64,000 nt of DNA from UBA4408 sp002389785 (GTDB lineage: Bacteria > Bacteroidota > Bacteroidia > UBA4408), in contig DAORJK010000012.1 of assembly GCA_035438985.1 (NCBI GenBank), positions 36,121 through 100,120 on the forward strand, given 5' to 3'. The translations under genes and the position numbers were made by a program. The notes under the pieces are model-generated. The model was not told the DNA's origin. It was given only the letters and a program-made list of their open reading frames with translations, and did no database searches. Positions 34,488 through 43,881 of this stretch are shown piece by piece. Numbering within the stretch: position 1 is the stretch's first letter; each line of letters starts with the position of its first letter.

Positions 34488-35387
34488 ATGAATACTTCCT
34501 TGCTCGCAGATATTAAAAAAGCTTTTAAACATGGTAACGCACTTACTAGAATTGTGCTTGTAAACTGTGCAGTTTTTTTACTTGTAAACTTAAGTAATCT
34601 CCTATTTTTTTTATTTGCAGCTGACGCTTCAACCCAACTAAATTTAATTAAATGGCTTGCCGTTCCGGCCGATTTGAAGGTATTGCTGTTTCATAAACCT
34701 TGGACGTTGCTCACCTATATGTTTTTACACGAAGGTTTTTTTCACATTCTTTCAAACATGATAATGTTGTATTTTGGAGGGCAATTATTTATTGAATACC
34801 TGGGTGAGAAAAAATTTACTAGTACCTATTTTTTAGGCGGTATAGCCGGTGCGGTGTTGTACATACTGGTGTTTAATATTTTTCCTGTTTTCAGCACTCG
34901 TATTGGTAATTCAATAGCCTTGGGTGCTTCAGCTTCAGTATTGGCTGTGTTTGTTGCGGTTGCCACTTATCTGCCAAATTTTACAGTAAATCTGCTTTTA
35001 CTTGGTACGGTTCGATTAAAATTTATAGCCCTCTTTTTAGTGATGTTGGATTTGATAAGTATTGATAAAGGCAATCCGGGTGGCCATATTGCTCACTTAG
35101 GAGGCGCAATGTATGGCTATTTTGCAATGACCCAATTGCGAAAAGGCAGAGACATTGCTTCACCATTTGATACACTCGTACAGAAAATGAAACTTCTATT
35201 TAGTACGAAATCACAAACAAAGCTGAAAGTTGCTCATAAGAAGGCTAAGAGCGATGAAGCCTATCGCGCCGCCAAAAAATCAAAACAGGAAGCCATTGAT
35301 TTAATATTGGATAAAATTTCGAAATCGGGTTATGAAAGTTTGACCGCTCAAGAAAAGGAGGAATTATTTAAAATGAGCAAAGACTAA
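34488..35387 (+). CDS. Second rhomboid family intramembrane protease with basic C-terminal tail
   Basis: The 299-residue membrane protein has TYMFLHEGFFHILSNMIMLY, the serine S148 in GASASVLA as candidate nucleophile (GxSx) and histidine H203 in GGHIAHLGG. The core is followed by a ~85-residue hydrophilic, lysine-rich cytoplasmic tail (KAKSDEAYRAAKKSKQEAID), then a short helical motif ending EEKEELFKMSKD-like. This tail resembles C-terminal segments of other Bacteroidota rhomboids. The catalytic pair is present, so it is probably active. It follows the first rhomboid gene by 3 bases, and the EEP-family gene follows at 82 bases. Confidence 0.9.
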   Translation: MNTSLLADIKKAFKHGNALTRIVLVNCAVFLLVNLSNLLFFLFAADASTQLNLIKWLAVPADLKVLLFHKPWTLLTYMFLHEGFFHILSNMIMLYFGGQLFIEYLGEKKFTSTYFLGGIAGAVLYILVFNIFPVFSTRIGNSIALGASASVLAVFVAVATYLPNFTVNLLLLGTVRLKFIALFLVMLDLISIDKGNPGGHIAHLGGAMYGYFAMTQLRKGRDIASPFDTLVQKMKLLFSTKSQTKLKVAHKKAKSDEAYRAAKKSKQEAIDLILDKISKSGYESLTAQEKEELFKMSKD

Positions 35388-35469
35388 CCAGCTACTACGA
35401 AACAATTATTACAGTGGATTGCACACACAATAACATATTAAAGCATCGAAGAAAAACAAAATAACCACC

Positions 35470-36582
35470 ATGAAAAAATTAGGACGATTTCATACATTAT
35501 TTTTGGTATTGAATATCCTATTTACAGTATTTCTGCTGTTCTCATACCTGGGGGCGGTGGTTAGTCCTCAACAGTTTTGGCCCTTCGCCTTTTTCGCCTT
35601 AATTTATCCCTATTTAGTAATTGTGCATTTTGCATTTCTTATCTTTTGGTTAACACAATTTCGCAAACTCTTTTTGCTTTCGTTAATTAGTATTTTAGTT
35701 GGTTGGAGTAATCTTGGAAAGCTGTTTCAATTTTCCTCAAGTCAAACCTTTGCTTCTGCTGCACAACAAAACTTAAAAGTGATGAGCTTTAATGTGCGTG
35801 TTTTTGATTTGTACAATTGGAAACACAACAGTGAAACTCGCAGCAAAATTCTTGAGTTCATTAAAAATGAAAATCCGGATATTGTAAATTTTCAAGAGTT
35901 TTTTACCGACGAAGGAAAAACATTTTTACATCAGGACAGTCTTAAAAAAATACTGAATTTGCCCTATGCTACTATCGTATATACTGCCAATTTGCACAAA
36001 AACGAACATTGGGGAATTGCTACCTATAGTCGCTATCCAATAGTGGAAGGAAAGCGGGTTAACTTTTCGAAAAAATCAAATAATGCTTGCATTTATTCAG
36101 ATATAAATACCGGTAAAAAAATTGTTCGAGTGTATAACATGCATTTACAATCGTTGCATTTTAAAAAACAAGAATATAAAATATTAGATGAACTTAAGAA
36201 CAACGATGATGTTGATGTCGATAAAGAAGAACTCAATGCCTCTCGATTAATATTGGCTCGCTTAAAAAGAGCCTTTGTAAAACGAGCAGCACAAGCCGAT
36301 TCTGTTGCTTCACATATTGCACACTCACCACACCAAGTAATTGTTTGCGGTGATTTTAACGATTCTCCTTTTTCATATGCCTACCACACTATTTCAAGCG
36401 GTTTACGTGACGCTTTTGTTGAATCGGGTAATGGATTTGGTCCAACCTACAATGGGAACCTACCTCCCCTGCGCATTGATTTTATACTTCATTCAAAAGA
36501 ATTGAATTCCTATAATTTCAAAACTTCAAAAGTTGATTTAAGCGATCACTTTCCTGTTAGCTGCACAATAAAACTTAATTAG
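35470..36582 (+). CDS. Endonuclease/exonuclease/phosphatase-family protein with N-terminal membrane segments
   Basis: The 370-residue protein has three hydrophobic segments in residues 8-90, then the catalytic EEP domain: VMSFNVRVFDLYNW near 105, NPDIVNFQEFF with the metal-binding glutamate near 140, VCGDFNDSPFSYAY near 290 and the final DHFPVS near 358. All catalytic signatures of the DNase I-like fold are present. The domain probably faces the periplasm. The substrate could be a nucleic acid, a phospholipid or an inositol-type phosphate; the sequence does not decide. It lies between the rhomboid pair and an outer-membrane deacylase gene, in a region rich in envelope genes. Confidence 0.85.
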   Translation: MKKLGRFHTLFLVLNILFTVFLLFSYLGAVVSPQQFWPFAFFALIYPYLVIVHFAFLIFWLTQFRKLFLLSLISILVGWSNLGKLFQFSSSQTFASAAQQNLKVMSFNVRVFDLYNWKHNSETRSKILEFIKNENPDIVNFQEFFTDEGKTFLHQDSLKKILNLPYATIVYTANLHKNEHWGIATYSRYPIVEGKRVNFSKKSNNACIYSDINTGKKIVRVYNMHLQSLHFKKQEYKILDELKNNDDVDVDKEELNASRLILARLKRAFVKRAAQADSVASHIAHSPHQVIVCGDFNDSPFSYAYHTISSGLRDAFVESGNGFGPTYNGNLPPLRIDFILHSKELNSYNFKTSKVDLSDHFPVSCTIKLN

Positions 36583-36820
36583 TGTTGAAGAGCCTTATCA
36601 ATTATTAAAGTTGAAAGTATCAAAGGTTGACTTTATGAAGGATTTAATAATCTTGCTTTTATATCCTTTAGCACGAGTAGAATTTGTAAAGCATCGATTT
36701 TTAAATTTATCCAGTTTAAAATCAAAATTTCAAAGTCTAGGTTTTACATCTTAAAAGATGAATAATTAGCTGTTTCAATAACTTACACCTAAATCAAATT
36801 TATATTTTTGGCGTTTGAAT

Positions 36821-37903
36821 ATGAGAAACTTTTTAGTAGTAGTCGTTAGCTTTTTGAATTTAATAGAAGTATGGGCAAAAACTGAAATGCAAGCAGGTTA
36901 TCAGCTTTCATTTCGTTATCATTATGGTTTTGTGATTGCCCATACTCCTAGCTTGCAACAATTTTCAAGAGCACATTTTCCGGTGTATGAAATCACCTTC
37001 TCAAAACTTACGAATGGAAGCAAAACTTGGCAACGTGATTATCATTTACCTGAGTTAAATCTTAGTTTTTTAAGTACAAATTTTGGTAATAACAAAACGT
37101 TAGGAAATTCGTATGCTTTGTTGCCATCCATTTCATTTCCCTATTTGCGAAAAAAATGGATTCATGCCAATTTCAGATTTGGCGCCGGTTTAGCTTATTT
37201 AACCAGTCCCTTTGACAGGCTCTCCAATTACAAAAACAATGCTATTGGATCGAAATTAAATTCTGCTATTAGTGTTCAGCTTGAAACAAAACATCAACTA
37301 ACACCTTCTACTCGACTTTACATTGGATTGGCTCTTAATCACTTTTCAAACGGTGCAACTAAAATTCCGAATTTAGGTGTCAACTTAGCTACCGCAAATA
37401 TTGCTTTAGCTTATTCATTCGCTCGAAAACCAACGATAGTTTTCGACAGCCTTGCAGCTTTTAAAAAACACAATGAATTTTTTGTTTTGCTTTGCGGTGG
37501 CTTTAAGGAAATAGCTCCGGCAGGAGGCAACAAATATGGTATTGCAAGTGCTTCTTTCAATTTTTCGAGGGTACACAGTCGGCGCGGAAAATGGGGCAGC
37601 GGAATTGATCTTTTTTACGATGCTGCAATAAAGGAACAATTTAAGCGCGACCAAAGACCTGTTTCTACTTTTGATGTTGTACAAATTGGATTAAATGTTT
37701 GTTGGGAAGTTATTTTTGGAAAAGTTTCCTTTCCCTTGCAAGCAGGTGTATATTTACACAGCAAATACAAAAGCAATGGTTCTGTTTACAACCGTTACGG
37801 TATTCGCTATCACTTTTACAAAAGAATGATTGCAAACGTATCATTGAAAACACATTACGCAAAAGCCGATTATTTTGAATGGGGATTGGGTTATACCTTT
37901 TAA
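36821..37903 (+). CDS. Acyloxyacyl hydrolase / PagL-like lipid A 3-O-deacylase
   Basis: The 360-residue protein (an in-frame TTG two codons upstream is a weaker start) has a signal peptide ending near EVWA and a pattern of amphipathic beta strands, as in an outer-membrane barrel. The segment LALNHFSNGATKIPNLGVN near 170-190 contains the His-x-Ser-Asn motif that holds the catalytic pair in PagL. PagL removes the 3-O-linked acyl chain from lipid A. The protein is roughly twice the length of Pseudomonas PagL, as in many Bacteroidota members, with a C-terminal half of further strands ending YFEWGLGYTF, an aromatic terminus typical of outer-membrane proteins. TATTTTTG at 36803-36810 is a possible promoter box. 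A GIN-domain lipoprotein gene follows. Confidence 0.8.
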   Translation: MRNFLVVVVSFLNLIEVWAKTEMQAGYQLSFRYHYGFVIAHTPSLQQFSRAHFPVYEITFSKLTNGSKTWQRDYHLPELNLSFLSTNFGNNKTLGNSYALLPSISFPYLRKKWIHANFRFGAGLAYLTSPFDRLSNYKNNAIGSKLNSAISVQLETKHQLTPSTRLYIGLALNHFSNGATKIPNLGVNLATANIALAYSFARKPTIVFDSLAAFKKHNEFFVLLCGGFKEIAPAGGNKYGIASASFNFSRVHSRRGKWGSGIDLFYDAAIKEQFKRDQRPVSTFDVVQIGLNVCWEVIFGKVSFPLQAGVYLHSKYKSNGSVYNRYGIRYHFYKRMIANVSLKTHYAKADYFEWGLGYTF

Positions 37904-37910
37904 TAAATAC

Positions 37911-38651
37911 ATGAAACAGTCATTAACCGTTTTTAGTTTAGTTCTCTTTGCAATGCTCTGTTCGTGCAACAAAGAATCTGCTCCCGACTTTATTCAAACA
38001 ACTGGCGAAATTACTATTGAAGAAAGGACTTTAGAAAATTTTAATGAATTGGAGGTATTCAACACTATTAATGTTTTAATTGTACCTGATACCGTAAATA
38101 AAGTTGTAATTGAAGCCGGTGAGAATTTAATTCCGGACATTGTAACCACTGTAAAAGAGGGTAAGTTAATTCTTAAAAACACCAATAAATTTAATTTTTT
38201 AAGGAGCTACAAAAAAGAAATAAATATCGAAGTTCATTGTAAAACTCTTATCCATTTAATTTATAGAGGTGCGGGAAATATACGTTGCAGCAAAAATATA
38301 ACCGACAGTATTTTCACTCTCGATTGCCATAAGGGAACCGGCAGTATTGATTTATTGTTAGACATAACCGAGGGTCACTTTAACATGGCAACCGGACAAT
38401 TAGATTTAACCTTACATGGCAAAGTTGGAGTTAATTACATTTATCAAGTTGGGAATGGTTATACCGATGCTTCTGATTTGAACACAGCTTATACCTTTGT
38501 TACCAATAAAGGAACCAACGATTTAATTGTACATGTTTCGTACGAACTTTTTGCGCGACTCGATTACCTTGGGAATGTATATTATAAAGGCAATCCAATA
38601 AATATTGGGGCTGAGTTAAATGACCAAGGACAACTCATTAAAATTGATTAA
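37911..38651 (+). CDS. GIN-domain (DUF2807) lipoprotein
   Basis: Starting at the ATG at 37911 gives a 246-residue lipoprotein with signal SLVLFAMLCSC and the modified cysteine in the lipobox LCSC. An earlier in-frame ATG at 37875 would overlap the upstream gene and destroy the lipoprotein signal. The mature part fits the 'putative auto-transporter adhesin, head GIN' domain: TIEERTLENFNELEVFNTIN, then a right-handed beta-solenoid-like run (GAGNIRCSKNITDSIFTL and similar turns). The function of this family is not established. It begins 7 bases after the PagL-like gene, so the two are probably cotranscribed. Its end overlaps or abuts the next gene. Confidence 0.83.
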   Translation: MKQSLTVFSLVLFAMLCSCNKESAPDFIQTTGEITIEERTLENFNELEVFNTINVLIVPDTVNKVVIEAGENLIPDIVTTVKEGKLILKNTNKFNFLRSYKKEINIEVHCKTLIHLIYRGAGNIRCSKNITDSIFTLDCHKGTGSIDLLLDITEGHFNMATGQLDLTLHGKVGVNYIYQVGNGYTDASDLNTAYTFVTNKGTNDLIVHVSYELFARLDYLGNVYYKGNPINIGAELNDQGQLIKID

Positions 38652-40491
38652 TATTTTGAGAAGTTTTCTACAACTATTTTACATAGTATTATTTTGGATG
38701 TTCTTTTTTTTCATTCAAAAAATACTATTCATCTCCTATAATTTTGTATTATTTTCAAATATACCATGGGTTGAAAGCACACCCCTATTCTTTCACGGAT
38801 TGCGCCTTGATTTAGCAACTGCATGTTATCTTTCTATTATTTCCTACTTCATTATTCTGATTCAGCTACTAATTAAACACCCGATCATAAAACAAATAGC
38901 GACCAATGTTTCGTTTTTTGTGTTGTTGATAGTTCTGTTGCTTTGTTTAGGAAACACCTTACTTTATAAGGAATGGCAGAGTTTATTAAACAAAAGGGCA
39001 CTATCTTTTTTGCTCTATCCCAAAGAAATAATTGCATCCTTAAAATTCAGTTACTTGTTACTGTCACTTTTGCTTATAAGTGCGATGCACTATTTTTTTT
39101 TCCAGATTTGGCAGAAGTATTTAATTCAACAAGACCAAACTCAAAAAACCACCTTGCTTTCAAAGCTAGTGTTTATATTTATTTCACCCATCTTGCTTGG
39201 AATAGCAGCGCGTGGCGGATTTCAATTGATTCCAATTAACGAAAGTTCAGCTTATTTTTCAACCTCTACTGCGGTAAATCATGCAGCAGTTAATCCGATT
39301 TGGTATTTAGGAAATAACATTTGGAGCCAAGTTGAAAATGATACGAAGTATCAGTATATGCAGCAAAAAATTGCAGAGCAATTGGTAACTAAATTATTTA
39401 AAACCGGCACTGACAGTATTCCTCAAATAATAAATACTCAACAACCCAATATCATTTTTTTGATACTTGAGAGCCATACCGCCGATGTTATGGCTAGTTT
39501 GGGAGGAGAAAAAGGCGTGTGCCCAACCCTCGACAGTTTAGCATCAGAAGGTTTACTTTTTACACAAATATATGGAAGTGGGATGCGGACCGATCAAGGA
39601 CTAGTTAGCATACTTAGTGGATTTCCTGCACAACCCGATCAGTCGATTATTAAATATACTTCAAAAGTCAGCAAACTGCCATCCCTATACAAAGACCTAT
39701 CAGCAAAAGGATATCACTCATCCTTTTATTATGGAGGCGAAATAGAGTTTGCCAACATTGGGGCATACCTTCGTCAGGCAGGTATTGAAAAAATTAGCGA
39801 TATAGAAGACTATTCAACCGAACAACTTAATAGCAAATGGGGAGCGCACGATGAATTTGTATTGAGCAAACAACTAAGTGATTTATCGCATGAGCAGCAA
39901 CCATTTTTTTCGGTAGTATTAACTTTAACCAATCACGAACCTTTTGAAGTTCCCAACCATCCCAAATTCGAAGCAAAAGATGAAGCCAATCGCTTTAGAA
40001 ATACCGCAGCTTACACCGATAAATGTTTGAAAAATTATTTCCAAAATGCTGCTAAACAAAATTGGTATAACAACACACTTTTTGTTTTAGTTGCCGATCA
40101 TGGTCACCGTCTTCCCCAAAACAATGACATGAATCTGGCTAAAGCCAAACATATTCCATTATTGTTTTTTGGAAATGCACTTAAATCTAATTATGTGGGA
40201 TATCGCTGTACAAAAATTGGTAATCAAAACGATTTAGCTGCAACACTTCTTTGTCAGTTAAACTTAACTAGCGATCGATATGTTTGGAGCAAAAATTTAT
40301 TAAATTCAGGTACAAATGATTTCGCCTATTACAGCAACGAAACTGTATTGGGATGGATTAGCAAAAGTGATAGTATTGCTTACTCTTATGTAGAGAAAAA
40401 AAATATCGCCAACAACCGATTTTCAAAAATTAATGAGTTAAACGCCAAAGCATATTTGCAACAGGTTTATGCTGCTTTTAATAGTTTTTAG
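38620..40491 (+). CDS. LTA-synthase-like membrane sulfatase/phosphotransferase
   Basis: The 623-residue protein has about five hydrophobic N-terminal helices (about 10-205) followed by an extracytoplasmic alkaline-phosphatase-fold domain from about 265. Signatures are IIFLILESHTADVM, the nucleophile threonine in GSGMRTDQGLVS, KWGAHDEFVL and FVLVADHGHRLP near 490. These match the LtaS/phosphoglycerol-transferase group. In Gram-negative bacteria related enzymes transfer phosphoglycerol or phosphoethanolamine to envelope glycans or lipid A. The exact donor and acceptor are unknown. The ATG at 38620 overlaps the GIN gene by 32 bases; a TTG near 38644 would give a shorter N-terminus starting at LINILRSF. 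Confidence 0.85.
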   Translation: MTKDNSLKLINILRSFLQLFYIVLFWMFFFFIQKILFISYNFVLFSNIPWVESTPLFFHGLRLDLATACYLSIISYFIILIQLLIKHPIIKQIATNVSFFVLLIVLLLCLGNTLLYKEWQSLLNKRALSFLLYPKEIIASLKFSYLLLSLLLISAMHYFFFQIWQKYLIQQDQTQKTTLLSKLVFIFISPILLGIAARGGFQLIPINESSAYFSTSTAVNHAAVNPIWYLGNNIWSQVENDTKYQYMQQKIAEQLVTKLFKTGTDSIPQIINTQQPNIIFLILESHTADVMASLGGEKGVCPTLDSLASEGLLFTQIYGSGMRTDQGLVSILSGFPAQPDQSIIKYTSKVSKLPSLYKDLSAKGYHSSFYYGGEIEFANIGAYLRQAGIEKISDIEDYSTEQLNSKWGAHDEFVLSKQLSDLSHEQQPFFSVVLTLTNHEPFEVPNHPKFEAKDEANRFRNTAAYTDKCLKNYFQNAAKQNWYNNTLFVLVADHGHRLPQNNDMNLAKAKHIPLLFFGNALKSNYVGYRCTKIGNQNDLAATLLCQLNLTSDRYVWSKNLLNSGTNDFAYYSNETVLGWISKSDSIAYSYVEKKNIANNRFSKINELNAKAYLQQVYAAFNSF

Positions 40492-40648
40492 TTTATTATT
40501 TAGCTATAAAACGAAACAGCACTAAATAAGAGGTTGAATTATTAATTTTAGTAAATGTATTTTAAAAAGGCTGGTTGTTTTATTGAAGATTATTTATTCA
40601 AATTTGATAAGTTTGTACTGTACCATTTTTATTTTGCTCTTATTGTTT

Positions 40649-41257
40649 ATGAATCTTAAAAAGTCTTACATCGCTGCCTGTTGTTTAGTTATTTTTGGTA
40701 TTAATTATTTTAGCTCTTGTAAAAAAGATACCGAAGAAACAACTCCGGAAGCAACGGTTCCAGTGGTAACCCCAACTGATACTTGTGGTTCACCTGTAAT
40801 GAGTTATCTTGCTGCCGGGCACATTTTGACTTATGATTTCAGCTATTTTGCAAGCAGTTTTATTTTAACTCACACGATTAAAAATTTTGGTAGCAATCAG
40901 TTTAAAACCGTATTGAGCAGCAGTGTAATAAACGATTCGGTATATTCAAAGGAATGTGGCGGATGGTTGTATCAGTCGCCAAGTCAGTCGTTAACTTCTA
41001 ATCATAAGTATCGAAAATCGAGCACTGTGGTTGGAACCACTTGGACGTCTATAAATGGATCAATAACAGCCAACTACGTTGTAATTGCTAAAAATGTGAG
41101 TGTTACAGTACCGGCCGGAACTTTTACGTGTGATAAAATCACTTACCATCAAACCGGCACATCCAATACCGATACTTTGTTTTTTAATAATTCCGTAGGT
41201 GATGTGAAGTATATAGGTACCGGATTTAATTATGCTTTAAAAACTAAAAATTTTTAA
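40649..41257 (+). CDS. Putative lipoprotein of unknown function
   Basis: The 202-residue protein starts at the ATG at 40649 (MNLKKSYIAACCLVIFG), with the lipobox cysteine in NYFSSCKKD. An earlier in-frame ATG at 40583 would add a hydrophobic stretch with no known role. A short threonine/proline-rich linker (TPEATVPVVTPTDTCG) follows, then a beta-rich domain with repeated motifs such as SYLAAGHILTYDF and NVSVTVPAGTFTCDKITYHQ. The phrase VPAGTF-CDKI resembles DUF3108-like or small periplasmic beta-sandwich domains, though I cannot assign a family firmly. It lies alone between the LTA-synthase-like gene and the third rhomboid gene. Confidence 0.72.
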   Translation: MNLKKSYIAACCLVIFGINYFSSCKKDTEETTPEATVPVVTPTDTCGSPVMSYLAAGHILTYDFSYFASSFILTHTIKNFGSNQFKTVLSSSVINDSVYSKECGGWLYQSPSQSLTSNHKYRKSSTVVGTTWTSINGSITANYVVIAKNVSVTVPAGTFTCDKITYHQTGTSNTDTLFFNNSVGDVKYIGTGFNYALKTKNF

Positions 41258-41292
41258 ATCCCACCAAAGTAAACTAGTTATCGATTTCTAAA

Positions 41293-42027
41293 TTAAGATT
41301 CTTCAGGCTTTTCTGTTGAATGTTTTGCTTTGTATGTATAGGTAATGTTAGGCGGTTGAAGTTGCTCATCCGGAATAAATTTTTCAATTTCAGTTTGTTT
41401 CCAAAGCGCATTTTCATCCTCGTCATCCGGAGTATCTTCCCATACAAATTGCTCTTTTTGTAGTCCTTTTTTTCGATAATAAATGGCGCTAACTATTCCT
41501 GCCAAAGCTCCCATTAAATGACTTTCCCACGAAATCCCCTGCTGCAAGGGCAGAATACCCCATATTAAACTTCCGTATAAAAAAACAACAAATAACGAAA
41601 AAGCCATAAGGTATTTGTGCTGTCTAATAACCCCGCTTAAAAATAGAAATGTGGCAAGTCCGTAAACTACTCCACTTGCACCAATATGATAGGATGGTCG
41701 TGCAGAAATCCAAACCCATAAGCCCGATACCAGGTAAATAAATAAGAACACTTTGTAACCAATTTGTCTATAAAAATAAAATAAGCCTGCACCAAGCACC
41801 AACAGAGGAATGGTATTCGAAAATAAATGGGAAAAATCGCCATGAAGCAAAGGTGCCGCTATCACCCCTATTAATCCTTTAACTTCGCGAGGATATAAGC
41901 CAAATCGAAACAATTCCTTGTGAAAAACTACTTCAATTAGCTTAATCACCCATAAAACAAATACAAATGCAACAGGGAAAAACCAAGTATGAAATTGCTT
42001 ACTTCGTTGTTGTGCTTTTAAATCCAT
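41293..42027 (-). CDS. Third rhomboid family intramembrane protease
   Basis: The 244-residue membrane protein has LLHGDFSHLFSNTIPLLVLG near 58-78, the active-site serine S118 in HIGASGVVYG and the catalytic histidine H170 in WESHLMGALAG. The core is compact, unlike the two rhomboids encoded at 33639-35387. The C-terminus (about 185-244) is hydrophilic with an acidic stretch (EDTPDDEDENALW) and is predicted to be cytoplasmic. The divergence from the other two suggests separate substrates and not a recent duplication. It is transcribed opposite to its neighbours, and its start is 177 bases from the next gene. Confidence 0.9.
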   Translation of the reverse strand: MDLKAQQRSKQFHTWFFPVAFVFVLWVIKLIEVVFHKELFRFGLYPREVKGLIGVIAAPLLHGDFSHLFSNTIPLLVLGAGLFYFYRQIGYKVFLFIYLVSGLWVWISARPSYHIGASGVVYGLATFLFLSGVIRQHKYLMAFSLFVVFLYGSLIWGILPLQQGISWESHLMGALAGIVSAIYYRKKGLQKEQFVWEDTPDDEDENALWKQTEIEKFIPDEQLQPPNITYTYKAKHSTEKPEES

Positions 42028-42089
42028 GCAGGTTAATTTTCAATTGTTATACCAATAAAATTTTCGTGTCATAAAGGCACGATTAGGCG

Positions 42090-42097
42090 TATATTTG
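42090..42097 (+). promoter_or_regulatory. Candidate -7 box for the C45-type hydrolase gene
   Basis: TATATTTG matches TAnnTTTG fully. It is 107 bases upstream of the ATG at 42205. No TTTG at -33 spacing was found, so it is a modest candidate. Confidence 0.4.
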
Positions 42098-42204
42098 CAG
42101 GCTAAAAAAATAAACCCTCAATAAAATAAGGTGTATCAGCAAAAACTAAATTGCATTTTAATGGTTGTTAACGCAGCACCACGAATTAATTGCCAAAATT
42201 TTAA

Positions 42205-43881
42205 ATGAAAAAAATCATATTCTATTTTTTAGGATTCTTTCTATTGCTGATAGTGATAGTAATATTTTACTTTAGATCAGTAGCAATAGTTCATCCTCCC
42301 GTTCCTAAAAACAATAAGGTAAATAATGTACAACGTAAAAAATTAGGCACCGATTTTTATGTTCTAAAAAATTCATGGATAAAGAAAAGTAACTCCGGTT
42401 TATGGGAGATGTATGTTGAAGCTGAAGACCCTTACGAAAGAGGCTTGATAAATGGAAAACTTGCAGAAGAATTGGTTCAATTACAAGAAATATATTTCAT
42501 TCGTCAAATTAAAAAACTCATTCCTTCTCAAACTTATCTAAATTACTTAAAATATGCTATTGCTTGGTTCAATCGCGATTTAGACAAGTTTGTAACCGAG
42601 GAGTATAAACAAGAAATATACGGAGTGTCAAATGCACTTAATGATGAATATGATTTTATTGGTTCAAAATACCAACGTAGTTTAAATTACCATGCTGCTC
42701 ACGATATTGGTCATGCCTTGCAGGATAAAAATATGGTAGTCGGTTGCACTGCCTTTTCAACATGGAATGCCAAAAGTTCAGATGGAAATTTATTGATTGC
42801 TCGAAATTTCGACTTTTATGTTGGTGATGATTTTGCAAAAGATAAGGTCGTATGTTTTTATAATCCAATACGTGGAAATAAATTTGTGTTTATAACCTGG
42901 GGAGGATTTGTAGGTGCAGTTTCAGGAATGAACGACCAAGGTTTAACGGTAACCATCAATGCTTCTAAGTCAGACATACCGAGCGGTTCAGCTACTCCTA
43001 TTTCATTGGTCGCTCGCGAAATTTTACAGTATGCATCAACTATTCAGGAAGCTAAAACTATCGCCGATAAACGGAAAACATTTGTATCTGAAAGCTTATT
43101 AATTGGCTCAGCTAAAGAAGGTAAAACAAGTATCCTCGAGAAATCACCAACTCAAACAGGACTGCTCGAAACAACTGATGATTATATTATTTGTTCGAAT
43201 AATTTCCAAAGTGAAATTTTTGAAAACGACCCTGTAAATATTGAAAACAAAAAAAGTTCTTCCTCCATGTACCGGTATAAACGAATGAAACAATTAATTG
43301 ATTCGTATGCGCACATTGGGCCACATGAAGCAGCTGAAATATTGCGCAATAGAGGAGGTTTAAACAATGAAAATATTGGTTTGGGCAATGAAAAGTCCAT
43401 CAATCAATTAATTGCTCATCATTCAGTAATAATGGAACCTGCAAAAAGGCTGATTTGGGTAAGTACACAACCTTATCAGCTTGGAAAATATGTGTGTTAT
43501 GATTTAACAAAAGTATTTTCATCCTTTCCAGGATTAAAAGAAAAAAAAGAAATTATTGAAGAAAACCTGACTCTTCAAGCAGATTCATTTTTATATTCAA
43601 ACAGCTTCGCCAACTTTAAACGCTATAAAGTGATTGCTACACACATAAGCAATTGTGTAAAAAGTAAATCAACGTTGAGTTCAACAATTGAACGTGCTTT
43701 TATTGCCAGCAACCCTGAACAGTTTGAAGTGTATTCCTTGTTAGGTGATTATTACTCTGCCCATAAAAATAATTTAAAGGCAATTTATTATTACAAGCTT
43801 GCTTTGAGTAAAGAAATTCCACTTCAAAAAGAAGTACAATACATTACTGAACAAATACAAAAGTGCGAGCAAGCAAATTAA
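42205..43881 (+). CDS. C45-family autoproteolytic acyltransferase/hydrolase
   Basis: The 558-residue protein has one N-terminal membrane segment (about 1-23) that may also act as a signal. The central region matches the Ntn-hydrolase C45 family (penicillin acyltransferase-type): the predicted nucleophile C181 in MVVGCTAFSTW, DGNLLIARNFDFYVGDDFA near 195, and GAVSGMNDQGLTVTINAS near 240-258. In this family the chain cleaves itself before the cysteine to expose the catalytic N-terminus. It would hydrolyse or transfer an amide-linked acyl group outside the inner membrane; the substrate is unknown. The last ~90 residues look like a helical TPR-like tail (QFEVYSLLGDYYSAHKNN). Its 3' end overlaps the next gene by 19 bases, so they are translationally coupled. 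Confidence 0.83.
   Translation: MKKIIFYFLGFFLLLIVIVIFYFRSVAIVHPPVPKNNKVNNVQRKKLGTDFYVLKNSWIKKSNSGLWEMYVEAEDPYERGLINGKLAEELVQLQEIYFIRQIKKLIPSQTYLNYLKYAIAWFNRDLDKFVTEEYKQEIYGVSNALNDEYDFIGSKYQRSLNYHAAHDIGHALQDKNMVVGCTAFSTWNAKSSDGNLLIARNFDFYVGDDFAKDKVVCFYNPIRGNKFVFITWGGFVGAVSGMNDQGLTVTINASKSDIPSGSATPISLVAREILQYASTIQEAKTIADKRKTFVSESLLIGSAKEGKTSILEKSPTQTGLLETTDDYIICSNNFQSEIFENDPVNIENKKSSSSMYRYKRMKQLIDSYAHIGPHEAAEILRNRGGLNNENIGLGNEKSINQLIAHHSVIMEPAKRLIWVSTQPYQLGKYVCYDLTKVFSSFPGLKEKKEIIEENLTLQADSFLYSNSFANFKRYKVIATHISNCVKSKSTLSSTIERAFIASNPEQFEVYSLLGDYYSAHKNNLKAIYYYKLALSKEIPLQKEVQYITEQIQKCEQAN

Noticed and set aside
38620..40491. The LTA-synthase-like gene as proof of a Gram-positive host or teichoic acids
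   Set aside because: Related transferases with the same fold act on other envelope glycans in Gram-negative bacteria, and the rest of the window is clearly Bacteroidota.
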